Assembly (NCBI GenBank): GCA_002189035.1
Contig: CM007992.1
Span: 1,736,001 to 1,800,000 of the forward strand
From: Utricularia gibba
Taxonomy: Eukaryota > Streptophyta > Magnoliopsida > Lamiales > Lentibulariaceae
Direction of reading: 5' to 3'
Length of the DNA stretch: 64,000 bases
The first letter of the stretch is position 1. Each line of letters starts with the position of its first letter. The position numbers and the translations under genes are program-made. Below, piece after piece: positions 24,013-36,125 of this stretch. The notes beneath the pieces were generated by a model. That model searched no databases and was not told where the DNA came from. It saw only the letters and a program-made list of their open reading frames with translations.

Positions 24013-26879
24013 TCACCATATCCAATAAAAATCGAATATTCCTAATGATAAACCAAATATCCTCCTACACGATTAGTCACAAATTGTGGAAGGTCTTGTG
24101 AACCAAAACCCAATTAAAAGATAGAAGACATTCCAAAAAAAAATATAAATTTGAATAAAATTTGTAATGGTAATTAATCTCAACATTGAAATACTTAAAA
24201 AAACTCAAAGAAACAAGAAATATCAAGTATCCTTGATCACAACACGTCAACAAGAAATAAAAAAAGGATTCCAATAGTAGTAATTAATGATACAAGATTT
24301 GCAAAATTATCATCAATGAAATAAAAGCAGCCAAGAGTAATCACACCTCATGAGCAATGCTTTTAATATCCATCAAATAATTCATAGGATTGGTTTTGGA
24401 TCATTTCTACATAAGCTTCATCATTCAAAATGAGGAATACTTGCATCTTGCCGTGAGATGAGAAAATATTCTCACAAATTTTGGTAAACTAGAAAATTGT
24501 GATTCAAATATGATTACTTCGAATGCTTTTAGTAACTTCACATTGTTGCTTTTGCACACTATTTCAACCCCTCCATATTTAGAGGCGGCTGCTTCTATGG
24601 CAACATATATTCACTTGGCAAAAGCTTTTAATTTCATCATGAAGTCTGAGGTTCCTTCTCATTTTTTTTCTTTCTTGTTACTTTTGCAATGACTATTTAC
24701 ATTGATGATCCAATGCCCTCAAAAGATGTATTAGACTCTGCTTCAACCATGTTGGAAGCATCATTTTTCTCATTCTCATATGGTGGTGAGTGATGTTTCA
24801 CTTACTTCTATGGGTACAAAAGCTTGTTGTGTTGCATCATGAAATCTAACAATCATTCCTTAGTTATGTGATCATTTACAAAAATTTCAGACCAAACCTT
24901 AAATAGAAGCCAAGACTTGTTCCTCATAGCATTTGCCTTTGGATATGCCTATCACAAATAAATCTAAAAATAATAACATAACATAATGTGTGAATAATTA
25001 GTTGGGTATAAATATCACAAATAAATGTAAAAATAATAACATAACATAATGAATAATCATAATGCAAATTGGTTAATAACATGCAACTCAAGACAAACAT
25101 CAATCATGTTAGTTGTTGGATTCCATCCCATCCTACTTTTGATAAATTTTTAATAAGTAACTAGTATTGTGCCTTCCAGTTATGTACTTTGGGACTAATG
25201 TATGGATTGGCACACAAATCTGTTTCTTATAGCAAATGGTTTTCAATGGCTTGAAAACCATTTTTAATTTTCCATCTCTCTTCTATAGTTGTGTTCAAGA
25301 CTACCACCAACTGTTTTTCTTGATGTGGACTCCACTGATGTGTTTTCTTGTTGATTATATTAGAATCCATAGCTCCCCCTTGTGTAATTCCTATAACCTA
25401 ATATTCACAAAAACATATGTAGTTGATGAAATATTGCTTAAAGAATATTTAACACATAAGTATTGTAGCATTCTTAAAAAAATCATTATGTTATCATACT
25501 TGCAGTAATCATAAATGATATAAAACTATTTTGCATCAACATAATAAAAATTGCATGATACCATTCAAAAAACACATTAAAGTGAGAGCCTCATTAATGA
25601 TTTTTAACCTAATCATTATGTAAGAAATGATAAAGAGCATAGAATATTTGATTGCAATATTTAGAATGAAGTTGATAATTATTTAAAATTGATACATATA
25701 CATACTGTGCAGGTCGTGCGTAATGATGATGATGGTTAATGATAACAATCAAGTACTAATTGCAAAATGATGCGAGATTGAAAATTCATCCTTCAAATAA
25801 AGACTTGCCAGCATTGCAGGGTATAAAAACCCATTATTTCCATACAAAAAATAAATGAAACTACATAAAATCATACCTAATCACAAGAAGTGTTGTTCTT
25901 AATTAGAGATAAATCCTAAACGATTAATTCATTTGAAGTCAAAGGAAAAAGTAAATTAATAATTAATTATACAACAAGGCTGTTGTGGTAATTTAAATAT
26001 AAAATAACTAATACCCAATTATTAATATTATTTAACCAAACCAATGTGATTAGAAAACTTTAATTTATTAACCAAAGAACATTTAACTTTAAACCAATTA
26101 AACCCAAATAATTTAAATTCACAAGGGTAGTTGTATACTAAAAGAGGTGCACTAGTGAGATGTGTGAGGGCACGGTCTAAGATCATGATTGTAGGCATGA
26201 AAACAGAATCAGGGCACTTGTAACAATATTGATATTAGATGTCACAAGGAAACAATTTTAGATTGTTGACAGAATATGAACAACAAAATAAAATCACAAG
26301 CTCGTTAATTCGATGTCCTAAAAAAATTGTAATCTCACGTTTAATTCGTCACACCTAAGATTCAAGTGATCTATTATAAACAAAAGATCCTCTTTCATAG
26401 AGAAGAAACAACCTCTGAAAAATGCAACTCCACTTTTAGTAAGACGAAGGAATTTTTTAGCGGGTTACAACCTTCCTATTTCGGGCATAAAACTTTAAAT
26501 GTTAGGTGGTTAGAGATTAAGTTTTGAGCTACATCAAGTTGAATGAGTTGCTACAATGTAGGTTTTTGGATCTCAGTTTTCACCCTTGTATCCCATTCGT
26601 TATTTCAAGCCCCACTAAATGTTGATAACCATAATTGTATATAAAGTATTATAATTGGAATTTACACACCCATTGTGGATAACTTAATTTCTCAACAAAT
26701 ACTCCAACAAAGAATGCATTGCACGTGGTGTTCCTCCGAGATAAGCCTCCTTGCAGCCTCTACATTTTTAAAAGCATCAGAGGTTTCAAAATGTTAATAC
26801 TACCCAGTAAGTAAAGTTATACGCAGTCTCTGTTCTCATCTGATGATAAGTAGCACTTGTTGCTAAAAAAAGAGTAACG
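24013..26879. other. AT-rich intergenic DNA with a short tandem duplication
   Basis: A block containing tatcacaaataaat and aataacataacataatg is present twice (about 24950-24991 and 25011-25052). No gene or terminal repeat was recognised. Confidence 0.4.
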
Positions 26880-27360
26880 TCTTTCTCGCCCTGTTTTCTT
26901 CTACTTCTCCACTGAAAAAATGCTCCAACAGCTGCTGTTTACATGGTCATAAGCTTGCTGTGGGAGAAGTCATCAACACGTCCACCTCCACGTCATCATC
27001 ACTCGGGCATCCTGCCACTTCCGGCGGCTGCTCTACAGGACTCCAATGGTCATTTGAGCTCAGTGAAAACATTTGTACCCCGGCCATTGCAACAGGGGAC
27101 AGGGAGGGAGGTGTTCCCTTTATTACAGGCAATCCTACAGTTCTACTGCACATCTCCGGAATTTGATTCCACCTTCACAATCCTCCCTTCACTTACCAAT
27201 GGAGTTCTGCATTGCATGTGGGGGGGCTTACTCATCATAGAATTGCTTTCATTTCTTCAATTTTGCTCCTCATATTCACCTAATATGCCATCTTTTCAAC
27301 TGCATCACGGACCTACAATGAGACACCAACATTTCGTCTGGAATTTTTACATGGAATGAG
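26880..27360 (+). other. GC-richer coding-like island, unassigned
   Basis: Base composition rises sharply relative to the flanks, and two overlapping plus frames stay open for 60-140 codons (for example a Ser/Thr-rich peptide with STSTSSSLGHPATSGGCSTG). I recognise no domain and cannot choose the frame. It may be a gene relic or an exon carried by a transposon. Confidence 0.3.
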
Positions 27361-27953
27361 GGAACAAGGAAATTGAAATAGGTGAAAATGGTTGTAGGGA
27401 TGTAATAACCACATTTTGGGCCAATTAGATTATTCAAGGTGGCAAAAGAGGGTTAAGGCAGTATGTCATTGAGTTTAAAGATCCCTTGAAGTGGTATAAA
27501 GATGAAAATTAAGCTTTGAAGCTCTTGTAATCTCCAAGAATTAAAGAAAACTCACATATAAAAAGTTGGAGGAAAAGGGTGAATAGTTTGCACGATTGTA
27601 GGAATAAATTTTGTGTTGAGCTAATGAGTATCCTAAAATCCAAACGTTTTGCAAGAGCAAACTAGAGATATAGAGGAAGGTTTTAGCTGTGGAAAGATTG
27701 AATTTGGTCAAGTGTAAGCGTGATGATAGATTTTATAATTCTGCTTCCTGTTTTCAATTTAATTCTACAATTATGTGACTACCTTTATACTTTATCACTT
27801 TTCTATGCTCATTTATTGAAAATTTTGTTATGTGATGAACATGAATGTTTTATATCCTTGAGTTAGGTTTCTTACTTAAAACATCTAGCTTGGTTTGGAT
27901 CTTGGAGTATGTTAAGGGTAAAATTGGTATCCGAGATGAGAGCAATTTTAGGG
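27361..27953. other. Intergenic DNA
   Basis: Nothing was recognised apart from a tRNA-Met-primer-like phrase (ttggtatccgagatgagagc, 27924-27943), too isolated to call. Confidence 0.35.
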
Positions 27954-28443
27954 TGATAGATGTGGTCAGGAATAACACACTTAGTTGTGTGTTTTGCGAT
28001 TGGTTCGGTTTGATCGGTTGAAGCAAGAGTAGGCGAAGATTTTTACGTGGAAACCGCCGGATGACGGAAAAACCACGGAGCTATCGGAGCTCGCCAAAAG
28101 ATTTCCACTAGACGGAGGTGGTCCAGAAGACGATACAAGTTGAAGAGTTCTTAGGATCCAACCTCTTCTCCATAATGATTTCTCTTATTTATAGAAGAGC
28201 TCAATCTAGCCGAATCCTGACGTCTGCAAATATCGGTCACTTTCTGCACCTGTTATACTATCTCGCTTTTCAGATATCGGCCGCCTATTATGCCGTAATT
28301 TGGCCGCTTTTCAAAATGTGACATATGGCCATATCTGTTAGATTTCTGACAGATATAAGTCTCTTGTCTGGCATTTTCCCTTTAGAATCTCTTTTGGCAG
28401 CCTTTTAGGAATCAATTATGCTCGACTGATTTATCCCCCATCA
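27954..28443. mobile_element. Possible LTR fragment (Copia-type leader motif)
   Basis: Candidate ends are TGATAGATG and CCCATCA. The interior has 'tttttacgtggaaaccgccgg' (21 nt in all, 28038-28058), a phrase common in plant Copia LTRs and leaders, and a locally raised GC content. Flanking pentamers do not match, so boundaries are uncertain. Confidence 0.4.
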
Positions 28444-29833
28444 AAGTAGAAAGTTATGATGTTTTTATGAAACCTGCTTGGAAGTTTGATCCATTTTAAA
28501 AATTCATAATTTGATTGGATTGTTGGATTTCGATACTATTTGATTATGTAGAAAGCTCTGATCATTAGCTTTCAATTATATATTTTGTAATTTTTGAACA
28601 AGGATAAACTTTGCAAAATTGAGTTTTTTTTCATATAATTGTCTTGCTGTTTTTTTAAGTAATTTGTGGTATAGAATACTATTAATTCTTGCTTGTCCCT
28701 CTTCATCATTTCAATCAAGCTATGAGACAAAAAGTACTTCATCAAATCACATGTATTATTATGATAATATTGCAAATGTTGCAGGTATGAGGTTCTACTA
28801 ACTCCATCACTTTCCATATATCTTTTGTACCACTTTATCTATGATATATTTTCCAAGGATAGTATGATCTGTCATTTGAGATGATTGAAGACAAATTAAC
28901 TCATATCTTGAGTTGCTATTGCATTGGGCTACAAACTTTCGTCTTACCTTGTATCAGCATCACACCAAATCGTCTCAAGTATCATCTCCCTATTTGTGGA
29001 TAGTGAATTATCATCATCAGATTGTGATGGAGGCGATGACTATAGATCATAGGGAGGATTAATTCTATCAATTGTGAAAGTTGATATCATTCTATAGAGA
29101 CAATGTACTACATTGTGGGAGGGTCCACACCAATGCATCACTCTAACTCAAATAATTGTTTAAATAAAAATTCATCTTTTTTTAAACAAAAAAAAAGATG
29201 TTATTAAATAATGAATAAATAGTTTATATATTTAATAAATATGTTATTAAATAAAATATCATGTTATTAAATAAAATATCATTTCGTTCAATAATAAATC
29301 ATTCTTTTAAAGAAATATTGTTTTTTTACTTACAAAAATCGTTCATGTACATCAAAATTCGTTTAGTTACACCAAAAAGTATTTTTTTGTAATAAAAAAA
29401 TATTTATGTCACAAGTATTAGTTTAAATGAAAAATAAATCATTTCTGTCCCTAATGTATCATTTAATTAAATAAAAAAGTTTATTCAGATAAAAAAACAT
29501 TTTTTGAATAAAACATATTTTTTAAAACAAAAAGCCATTTATTTAAACAACACATGCTTTATTTAAAATGATTATAGAAAATAAAAACTTATATGAACCT
29601 TATTTCTAATCCTAACATTTAAATCCTTAAATTTTGAGAAGATTTTTTTATTAAGCTTTCAATCATTCTAAAAACTAATACTGAATCCCAATGAATGTCA
29701 AAATAAAAAACAATCCCCAAAATCTAAATTCTGAAGAATTTTCTTTTTTTTTTGCACAAACTCATATCTTAGTTGTAAAAGAAGTGAATAGCAATCATGG
29801 CGATGGAGGCTATATCAAATTATGATATAACTT
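28444..29833. other. Very AT-rich intergenic DNA
   Basis: Low-complexity A/T stretches (for example aaataaaatatcat repeated near 29250). No gene was recognised. Confidence 0.4.
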
Positions 29834-29958
29834 TGATAACACACATTTTATTAGTATTTTTAGGTTATAAAATTAAGAAGTTAAATGATAAAATTAGATA
29901 TTTTAATTTTGATTTTCAATATTTTGTGAATTGTAGTATTATTTATATTTTTATGAAT

Positions 29959-29990
29959 AATATAGATTAAATGATGATTTAGTCTATATT
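29959..29990. other. U3 hairpin in the split solo LTR
   Basis: Arms AATATAGATTAAAT and ATTTAGTCTATATT pair over 14 positions, with one T-G wobble, around the loop GATG, 125 bp from the LTR start. The inner core (ACTAAAT type) is shared with 11320 and 23851, and the outer stem has changed on both sides. Confidence 0.75.
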
Positions 29991-30494
29991 GTGATTTTTA
30001 ATGTTTTTTTAAGTGTTTATAGCAATAATATAAATCAAATTTAGCTAATTTATAAACACAAGTCGATGGACACAAAACACAAAGAGGAGATGAAGGTAGA
30101 ATAGGACTAGACCCCAAGAAGGGAGGAGGGACATGAACAACAAGGAACAAGAAGATGATTTTCAGAAAAAAAAAATCTCCCATGTGAAGAACAAGCATCG
30201 AAACCCACCCCAATGCTAGTGTTCCAGGTTATGAATAGTAGTGGACAAAAAATAGAATTATTCTGCTTTATTTTCTTTTGTTTATTGAATATTTCTCCAT
30301 AACTATTTGTTTAACAATGTTTAAGATGTTTTCTTCAGTTCGTATTTATGAAATCATGCTTCTTCTATTAAATATGAGTAGCTAAATTTTAGGAATATCT
30401 TAAGGTGTAGAATGGTGAAATGGAGCTAGGGCTCATGAGATACTTGATCATTGTATCCTTGCTCTTGTTTCTACCATTCCTTGAGTAGACCTAA

Positions 30495-30507
30495 GGGGGG
30501 GGGGGGG
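30495..30507. repeat. Thirteen-G homopolymer
   Basis: A pure G run inside the left half of the split solo LTR. The exact length is likely to be uncertain in the assembly. Confidence 0.8.
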
Positions 30508-30830
30508 AAGAGAATGAATAGCTTCGTAACTCAAATGCTTAATTTAGAGGTAGAGCAGCAGATCTAGATGAGTATAGCAGACGTTAGTCTTGGATAGAAC
30601 CAATAGAGATGTGTAAACCTAATTCTATATATTTCACATGTGAGTAGACCAAAGAGTGGAATGAGTAGGGGCTATCTTAACCAAAAACATGAGAAATGAC
30701 TTGGGTAAACTTAGATTGTTTAGAGTTGTGAATGTAAAAACATTTTAGATTACATTAAAGAACTTAATACTACATCATCTAAACCACCTTAAAGCATGTT
30801 AGTATTACTTTGTGCTCAAAACTAATATTT

Positions 30831-30835
30831 GTTAC
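30831..30835. repeat. Target-site duplication GTTAC, left
   Basis: Identical to 41211-41215 beyond the last LTR of the array. Confidence 0.8.
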
Positions 30836-31355
30836 TGATGTGACCCTCTAATCTAGAGAGATTAGCAATCCACGAACATAAAGTGATTTTGATACTTAAA
30901 AAGGATCCCACCTAGTCTACCTTCAAGAAAATGAATCTCTTGCAACCAGAATATGAAAGAAAGAGAAATTAGAAGCCACACTTCAAAAAAAGGAGGGATT
31001 GGAAATGATAATCCTAGGACACCACAAGCTGTAAGCTTGATAAATCAAGAGTGTTCAAACACTCAGAGAAGAAGAAATTCCTCACAAGATACATGAAATG
31101 AACTAAAAGTCCTGAAAGAGTACATCCTTATACTCTAGGATTAGACTCTAACATTACTAGAACCAAACTAAATAAAAAGTCCAATAGCACACATCAAAGA
31201 TGAAAATATGTTTTGGGCTCTAAGATAAATCCAACTTCAAGTAGTTGAACTTCTTTAATGGTAAGTCTTCAAGCCCAAGTTTGATTCTAATAGTATTGAG
31301 TAGAGCCTTAAGTATATCTTCAACCATCTTACTCTTGCTCCTTATCATTGGTCCT
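30836..31355 (-). repeat. LTR A, 3' LTR lacking its first ~90 bp
   Basis: Aligns with LTR C from TGATGTGACC to 'gtcct', then passes directly into integrase-downstream coding sequence. The start of U3 and the polypurine tract have been deleted. The pol frame therefore reads through into the LTR and stops at 31220. Confidence 0.8.
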
Positions 31356-32290
31356 AAATTAGTCCACGAATCTGCATCCATTTTGAAAAGGGACAAATCA
31401 ACAACATTGAAAGTTGAATGAACGGAATACTCACCTAGTAAATATAGCTTGTATGCTTTATTATTCACATGTTCAACAACATGGAAAGGGTCATCTCCAT
31501 GAGGAAGAAGTTTTGACTTTCTCTTGGTGGAAAACCTCTCCTTCTTGAAATGAAACCAAACCCTATCTTTAGGTTCAAATACAACTTGGCGTCTCTTCTT
31601 GTTTGCTGCTGATGCATACTTTGCATTGCTGGACTTAATATGTTGTTTCAGCTTCTCATGCAAGCTACTAATTTCCCTTTTCTTGGCATCCAAAGTAGCT
31701 TTCTTATCACAAGGCAAAGGTAACATATCTAGAGGTGTAAGAGGATTAAAGCCATAAACTACTTCAAATGGAGATAATCTAGTAGTGAGATGCATTGTTC
31801 TATTGTAAGCGAACTCAACAAGTGGCAAACATTCCTCCCATGTCTTAAGATTTGATTTAATCATAATTCTAAGTAAGGTAGAAAGTGTGCGATTTGTTAC
31901 CTCAGTTTGTCCATCTGTTTGAGGGTGATATGTTGTTGAGTACAACAGCTTAGTGCCAAGTTCACTCCAAAGAGCTCTTCAAAAGTCACTGAGAAATCTT
32001 GCATCTCGATCAGAGTCGATAGTGAGGGGCATACCATGAAGTCTAACAACTTTCCTAAAGAAGAGATCTGCCACATGAGATGCATCATCAGTTTTGTGAC
32101 AAGTAATAAAGGGTGCCATCTTTGAAAACCTGTTCACAACAACAAAAATTGAATCTCTATCTCTTTGGGTATGAGGTAAGCCTAAAACGAAGTCCATAGA
32201 AATGTTCACCCATGGTTGGGAAGGAGTAGGGAGTAGAGTATACAAATCATTAGGGGCATTGATTGATTTAGCCTTCTGACAAGAAATACA
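31220..32290 (-). pseudogene. Chromovirus integrase, mostly intact
   Basis: In order on the minus strand: zinc-finger end [14 protein letters not shown] (near 32290); the core [20 protein letters not shown] with [31 protein letters not shown]; and YHPQTDGQTEVTNRTL with EECLPLVEFAYN. The GPY/F-like module DDPFHVVEHVNNKAYKLYL follows, with HSTFNVVDLSLFKMDADSWTNL. One frame change occurs near 31950. The last 45 codons or so lie inside LTR A. The gene is close to intact, but the unit around it is not. Confidence 0.88.
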
Positions 32291-32294
32291 TCTA

Positions 32295-32547
32295 TCACAA
32301 ATTCATTCCACATCCCTTCTCATATGTGCCCAAAAGAAATGTTGGCCTAAGAACGTTATTCATCAATCTCATAAAGGTGTTAGGAGTGTTAGTCAAGCTA
32401 AAAGGCATAGCAACCCACTCATACAAACCAAACATAGTTTTAAAAGTGGTTTTCCACTCATCACCTTCCTTCATTCTAATCTTATGATATCTACTTCTCA
32501 AATCATACTTACTAAAAACACAAGCACCATGCAATTCATCAAGCATA
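32295..32547 (-). pseudogene. Truncated chromovirus reverse transcriptase
   Basis: [40 protein letters not shown] and [11 protein letters not shown] are clear RT palm motifs. The sequence then jumps straight to the integrase zinc finger, so the second catalytic box (normally F/Y-x-D-D), connection and RNase H are deleted. The upstream part is cut by an LTR fragment at 32548. Confidence 0.85.
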
Positions 32548-32763
32548 TTAATAAACAAAATTTGTGCAAAGTTTTTAATTTGCAAATTTCTCCTATCAAA
32601 TAAAATTTATAAACCTAATTCACATCAAATCATAGGAAAAATATAGCATAGTGAAATAGGGTCGAACACAAGGAGCTAGGTGTTTGCTATGTGAAGGTCA
32701 GTGCAAGGAATCAGTATCACGTTGGTAGAATTGATCTAAACTAGGACTAACGCAGAACTAGGT
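32548..32763 (-). mobile_element. LTR fragment of the Athila/Tat-type family inside RT
   Basis: The stretch 'tatcaaataaaatttataaa' and 'cctaattcacatcaaatcat', and the following 130 bp including 'gggtcgaacacaaggag', match the left end of the LTR at 15128. The right part is missing. It separates the chromovirus RT from the linker that follows. Confidence 0.8.
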
Positions 32764-32905
32764 CATTGTCACCCTTTTCCCACTCAATTACTTCTTATCT
32801 CTTCATTTCTCTCCACTTTTTCGAATCTTTTTTTCACTCATTTTCACTCTATTCTCTTTTCACTCTTCTTCACTGATCTTTTATCCCTTAGTCACGACCT
32901 CTGAC
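32764..32905 (-). other. Chromovirus protease-RT linker remnant
   Basis: The C/T-rich stretch (aatctttttttcactc, then cacgacctct) matches 38650-38735 beside LTR B, which lies downstream of the unit 2 protease. This places 32764-32905 as the same internal segment in unit 1. Confidence 0.55.
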
Positions 32906-33434
32906 CAATGTGTCTCCGATGCTGTACCTGTAGTGGTACCTAGTACCTTCAAAGCCAAATTCCCCAACAGCAATTTCTGCTCCCGAGAGCCTACAGCCCA
33001 CACAACCGGAGGTAATTGCTGGAGAAAAACGTAAGGAACCACAAATTCCTGTTATTCACTCATCTCCTTCTTTAGTACAGGAAGAAGACACCACTGAAGA
33101 GATCATCATTGATGAGGAGGTTGATCTCTGGATTTCTAAAATGGAGCGTGCCACTAATGAGGAGCTATGCCTAGAGTTCCTTCCCGAAGAACATGATGTA
33201 GATGAAGCAACTCAGCCCACATAGTGAGGTAAAGGTGCAGCGCGGTCGCACAAAATTCTGGCGAGACCGAGCCTTGGAGTCCCCTGCTTGGACCCAACTA
33301 AAAAACACTGTGAGATTTTTGGATAAAAATGCTCAACTCTTATTTAATCTCTTAACCTCGCCTAGAATTTTGTTCGATTTAAAATTGCATACGCCTACTT
33401 TAGTGCATGATGAACATTGGAATGGGATGCTAAA

Positions 33435-34344
33435 TGTCGCGGTCTAGCACATTCAACGCATCAAAAGAAATTTATAGACCTAACTATTCTACTACACAAA
33501 TCTCAAGAATTAATGTAGTGTGGCAAGCAAGGGTCGAATCCACAGGGAATAGTTGCAATTTCCTAAAGTTTATCACATTTACTGAAAACAGGGGGGTTTT
33601 CTGGGGTTTTGCTTGAATGCGCGTAAGATCTAAAATAACAGTGACTGAAATAAACAAGTTGCAGGGATGAAAAGGGGCTGAAATGAACATGAAAATGTAG
33701 AAAACATAAAATGAAAGCAATTTGGGTGGGTTTTATACCAGGGTCTGGCTCTTGTGTCACTCAAGAGAGCCCATAGGCTTAAACCCAGCTTTAAAATGGT
33801 TAAAAACAGGGCAAGGATTTGCAGAAACAGAATATGTGTCACTCAAGAGACGTTTGCCGAAGAAACAAAGTTCTCCTCTTTCTCACTCCTCTTACTGTTT
33901 GCTGTCTATGCACTCTGCGTGCACAGTGTGCTCTCCCCTCTCTCTCCCATCCTTTTCCCTTTGCCGCTCAAAAGTAAGGGTAGCTTCGTCTTTTCCTTAG
34001 GCTTATAGAAGGGAGATCTCTACTCCAAATCTTATCCTTTTAGATGTGTAGCTACTTTTGGCAGAAAGTGGCTTTAGCACAGCTTTTCTGTCCACTTTAA
34101 CTTGTCAATGTGGAAAGTGCGTTGCTACAGTACCAACTCTTACTCTGGTAAGACTTAAAACACAGACTAGACGAAATATTAGAGTTTTCGGCTCAATTGT
34201 TGCCAATTGAGCCTGTTTTCACAATAAACACATTTCAACAGTCTAAATACGCAAAAGAAGACATTTTAGCACACTAAGCAACATTTCACTCTACAAAACA
34301 CACATAAAAACATATATAAAAACACAATAAAAACGGAGTTATCA
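33435..34344 (-). mobile_element. LTR inserted in the Athila-like ORF1
   Basis: In minus orientation the segment starts TGATAACTCCG (34344) and ends CCGCGACA (33435), and contains the LTR motif gggtcgaatccacaggga near 33528. ORF1 similarity stops at the left edge and resumes at the right edge. Flanking pentamers (ctaaa and gtgca) do not match, so edges may be off by a few bases or the LTR may be recombinant. It has a perfect hairpin at 34190-34213. Confidence 0.72.
34190..34213. other. Perfect 10-bp U3 hairpin, different sequence
   Basis: Arms GGCTCAATTG and CAATTGAGCC surround the loop TTGC, 131 bp inside the U3 end of the inserted LTR. This is the same depth as the hairpins at 11320, 23851 and 29959 but with an unrelated stem. 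Confidence 0.8.
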
Positions 34345-35279
34345 GTGCATCTGAACTTGCCGATATTAACCGTTTATTTGATGCTTCCCTGAGTGGCCTA
34401 AATTTTTTGAAATTAGCTTGCCGGTTTATCCCACACTTGTTTTTGAATTTTGTACAACTTTTGTGTTTGAGGATGTGGCTGGAAATTCCCTTGCTGAGGA
34501 ATTGATTTCATTTCGCCTTGGTGGTAAAAATTTTCGCATGTCTATAAATGATTTTAATGTGGCTTTAGGCTTTGTTTCTGAATCTGATTTAGCCAATACA
34601 CGTTACCTCCAAGCCTTCTGTGATTATCCTGAACATTTCAATGTGTTGAATGCCTATGCATCTATGTCTATCTGTTAGCCTCCGTATTCTGTACACAAAC
34701 TCAAGGCTCATTACGAACGGGCCCTTGCTCTTTTAGCTCTTAACAGGTATTTGGGAGGCTCTTACAACGCCACCCGACAAAGCACCAGCCTCATTGCCAA
34801 GGTGATCGTGTTCTTTCTGTGGACGATGATGAAGAAGCTTCCCCATCAACTTGGGATGGTGGATTGCAACTCAAATGCATTCCATCACCGCCAAGAATGA
34901 GAGGGTGCTCCCTTTGCTTCTCTCATCACCAAGCTCGCCCATCATCTCAAAGTGAACCTGGAAAAGCAGACCCCTCAGGTAGATAACCATTTCTGTTATC
35001 TGGATCTAGATGACTTGTTTTCTTGCAGCTACCTGAAGGAGGTTGAGAGGAAGACTGTTTTTGTACAAGCAGATACCAAGAGTACCGTCATTCCATGCCC
35101 CCTCAATTGTGAATCCCTATGGTGTGCCAATAGACGTTCCTTTGAGCACCGCACCATTGAGCCCCACCAAGCACACCCTCCCGCTAGCTATTCAGAGTCT
35201 CTAGGAACAAGTTTCTGTGCTTTCCACGAAACTGGACACTCTTATGGCTACTGCTTCATACTCCGGCATGCCCCATGAC

Positions 35280-36125
35280 TAAGGTACCCTCCGCTGCACT
35301 TGATGATGAGGACATCCTCAAAATTAAGTGTGGGGGTGGAGTTTACGTTTCTTTTTATTCTCTATTATTTTCTGGGCATTAGAACGTATATGTTAAACTG
35401 TGTTGATTTTTTTCTGTTTTCGTGCTTCATGTTTTTTTTTTGTGAAAAAAAATCCCCACTATACTCCTCAAGTATATTTGCTTCCATGAATAAGGCTAGA
35501 ATTTCTAGGATTGATCATGCTTAGGTTCATGAATTCTTTGCTGCCAAGAAAACACTTCAATTATTTTTCTTTCTAGATATCAAGCTTCTGTTGCATGTTT
35601 TAGGAAAGACTATACCGTGACTATGACCACATTTTCATTCGTTGTATGTATTATGTTGGGAATAAATTTTTGCTGCTCCTATAGTGACCAGACCGAGATT
35701 GAAAAAAATATATGAAAAAAAAGAAGAAAAAAAATTAGGGGTGCCAAAGGTAAGAGTGTTTGGCGAAACCATGGTTAAAACCATACATGAGTTTTCATAA
35801 TCCAAATATTCTTCCCCTAAGCGGGGACCTCTATCTGAAAAAAAAAAAGAAAAAAAAAGGTCTTGAGTCACTATAGTGTATGTTCCTTGTTGTTTTTAAC
35901 TTGATGATATTTGTGTATAAGTAGTCATTCGTTAAGTCTTTGTCTGATTATGTGAACTTGAGTGGCTTGCCTTTTTGATTGAAGGATAGGAAAAGAATTG
36001 AAGTAAACGCCTATATTGGGATCAATGTGCCTTAGTAATGTGTTATGACTTAGGTTCTGCCCTTTTTCGTAGGTTGTTATGCTTTTCATACTTGAGGACA
36101 AGCATAATTTAAGTGTGGGAAAATA
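35280..36125 (+). other. 3' internal region of the Athila-like remnant with two purine-tract signals
   Basis: After ORF1 comes aagtgtgggggtggag (35325-35340), then A-rich patches. TTGAGGACAAG follows at about 36093, with the polypurine-like aagtgtgggaaaata (36111-36125) directly against the LTR start. This is the usual order before a 3' LTR. Confidence 0.6.

Larger units (their letters stand above)
32934..35279 (+). pseudogene. Athila-like ORF1 (gag) remnant, plus strand, interrupted
   Basis: An open frame 32934-33224 (acidic, with MERATNEELCLEFLPEEHDV) shifts into 33225-33434 (FWRDRALESPAWTQLKNTVR). After an inserted LTR (33435-34344) it resumes with SELADINRLFDASLSGLNFL, then YPTLVFEFCTTFVFEDVAGN and SFRLGGKNFRMSINDFNVAL, which resemble the Athila ORF1 family of plant retrotransposons. 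Further pieces (for example VDNHFCYLDLDDLF) continue to 35279. Stops and frameshifts occur throughout. No pol follows before the 3' LTR, so this is an internally deleted element. Confidence 0.75.

Noticed and set aside
27924-27943. Primer-binding-site-like phrase ttggtatccgagatgagagc
   Set aside because: It resembles a tRNA-Met primer site, but no LTR end directly precedes it and no internal region follows.
33520-33546. Possible tRNA B-box (gggtcgaatcca)
   Set aside because: It is part of a motif shared by the LTRs in this window, and no cloverleaf can be folded around it.
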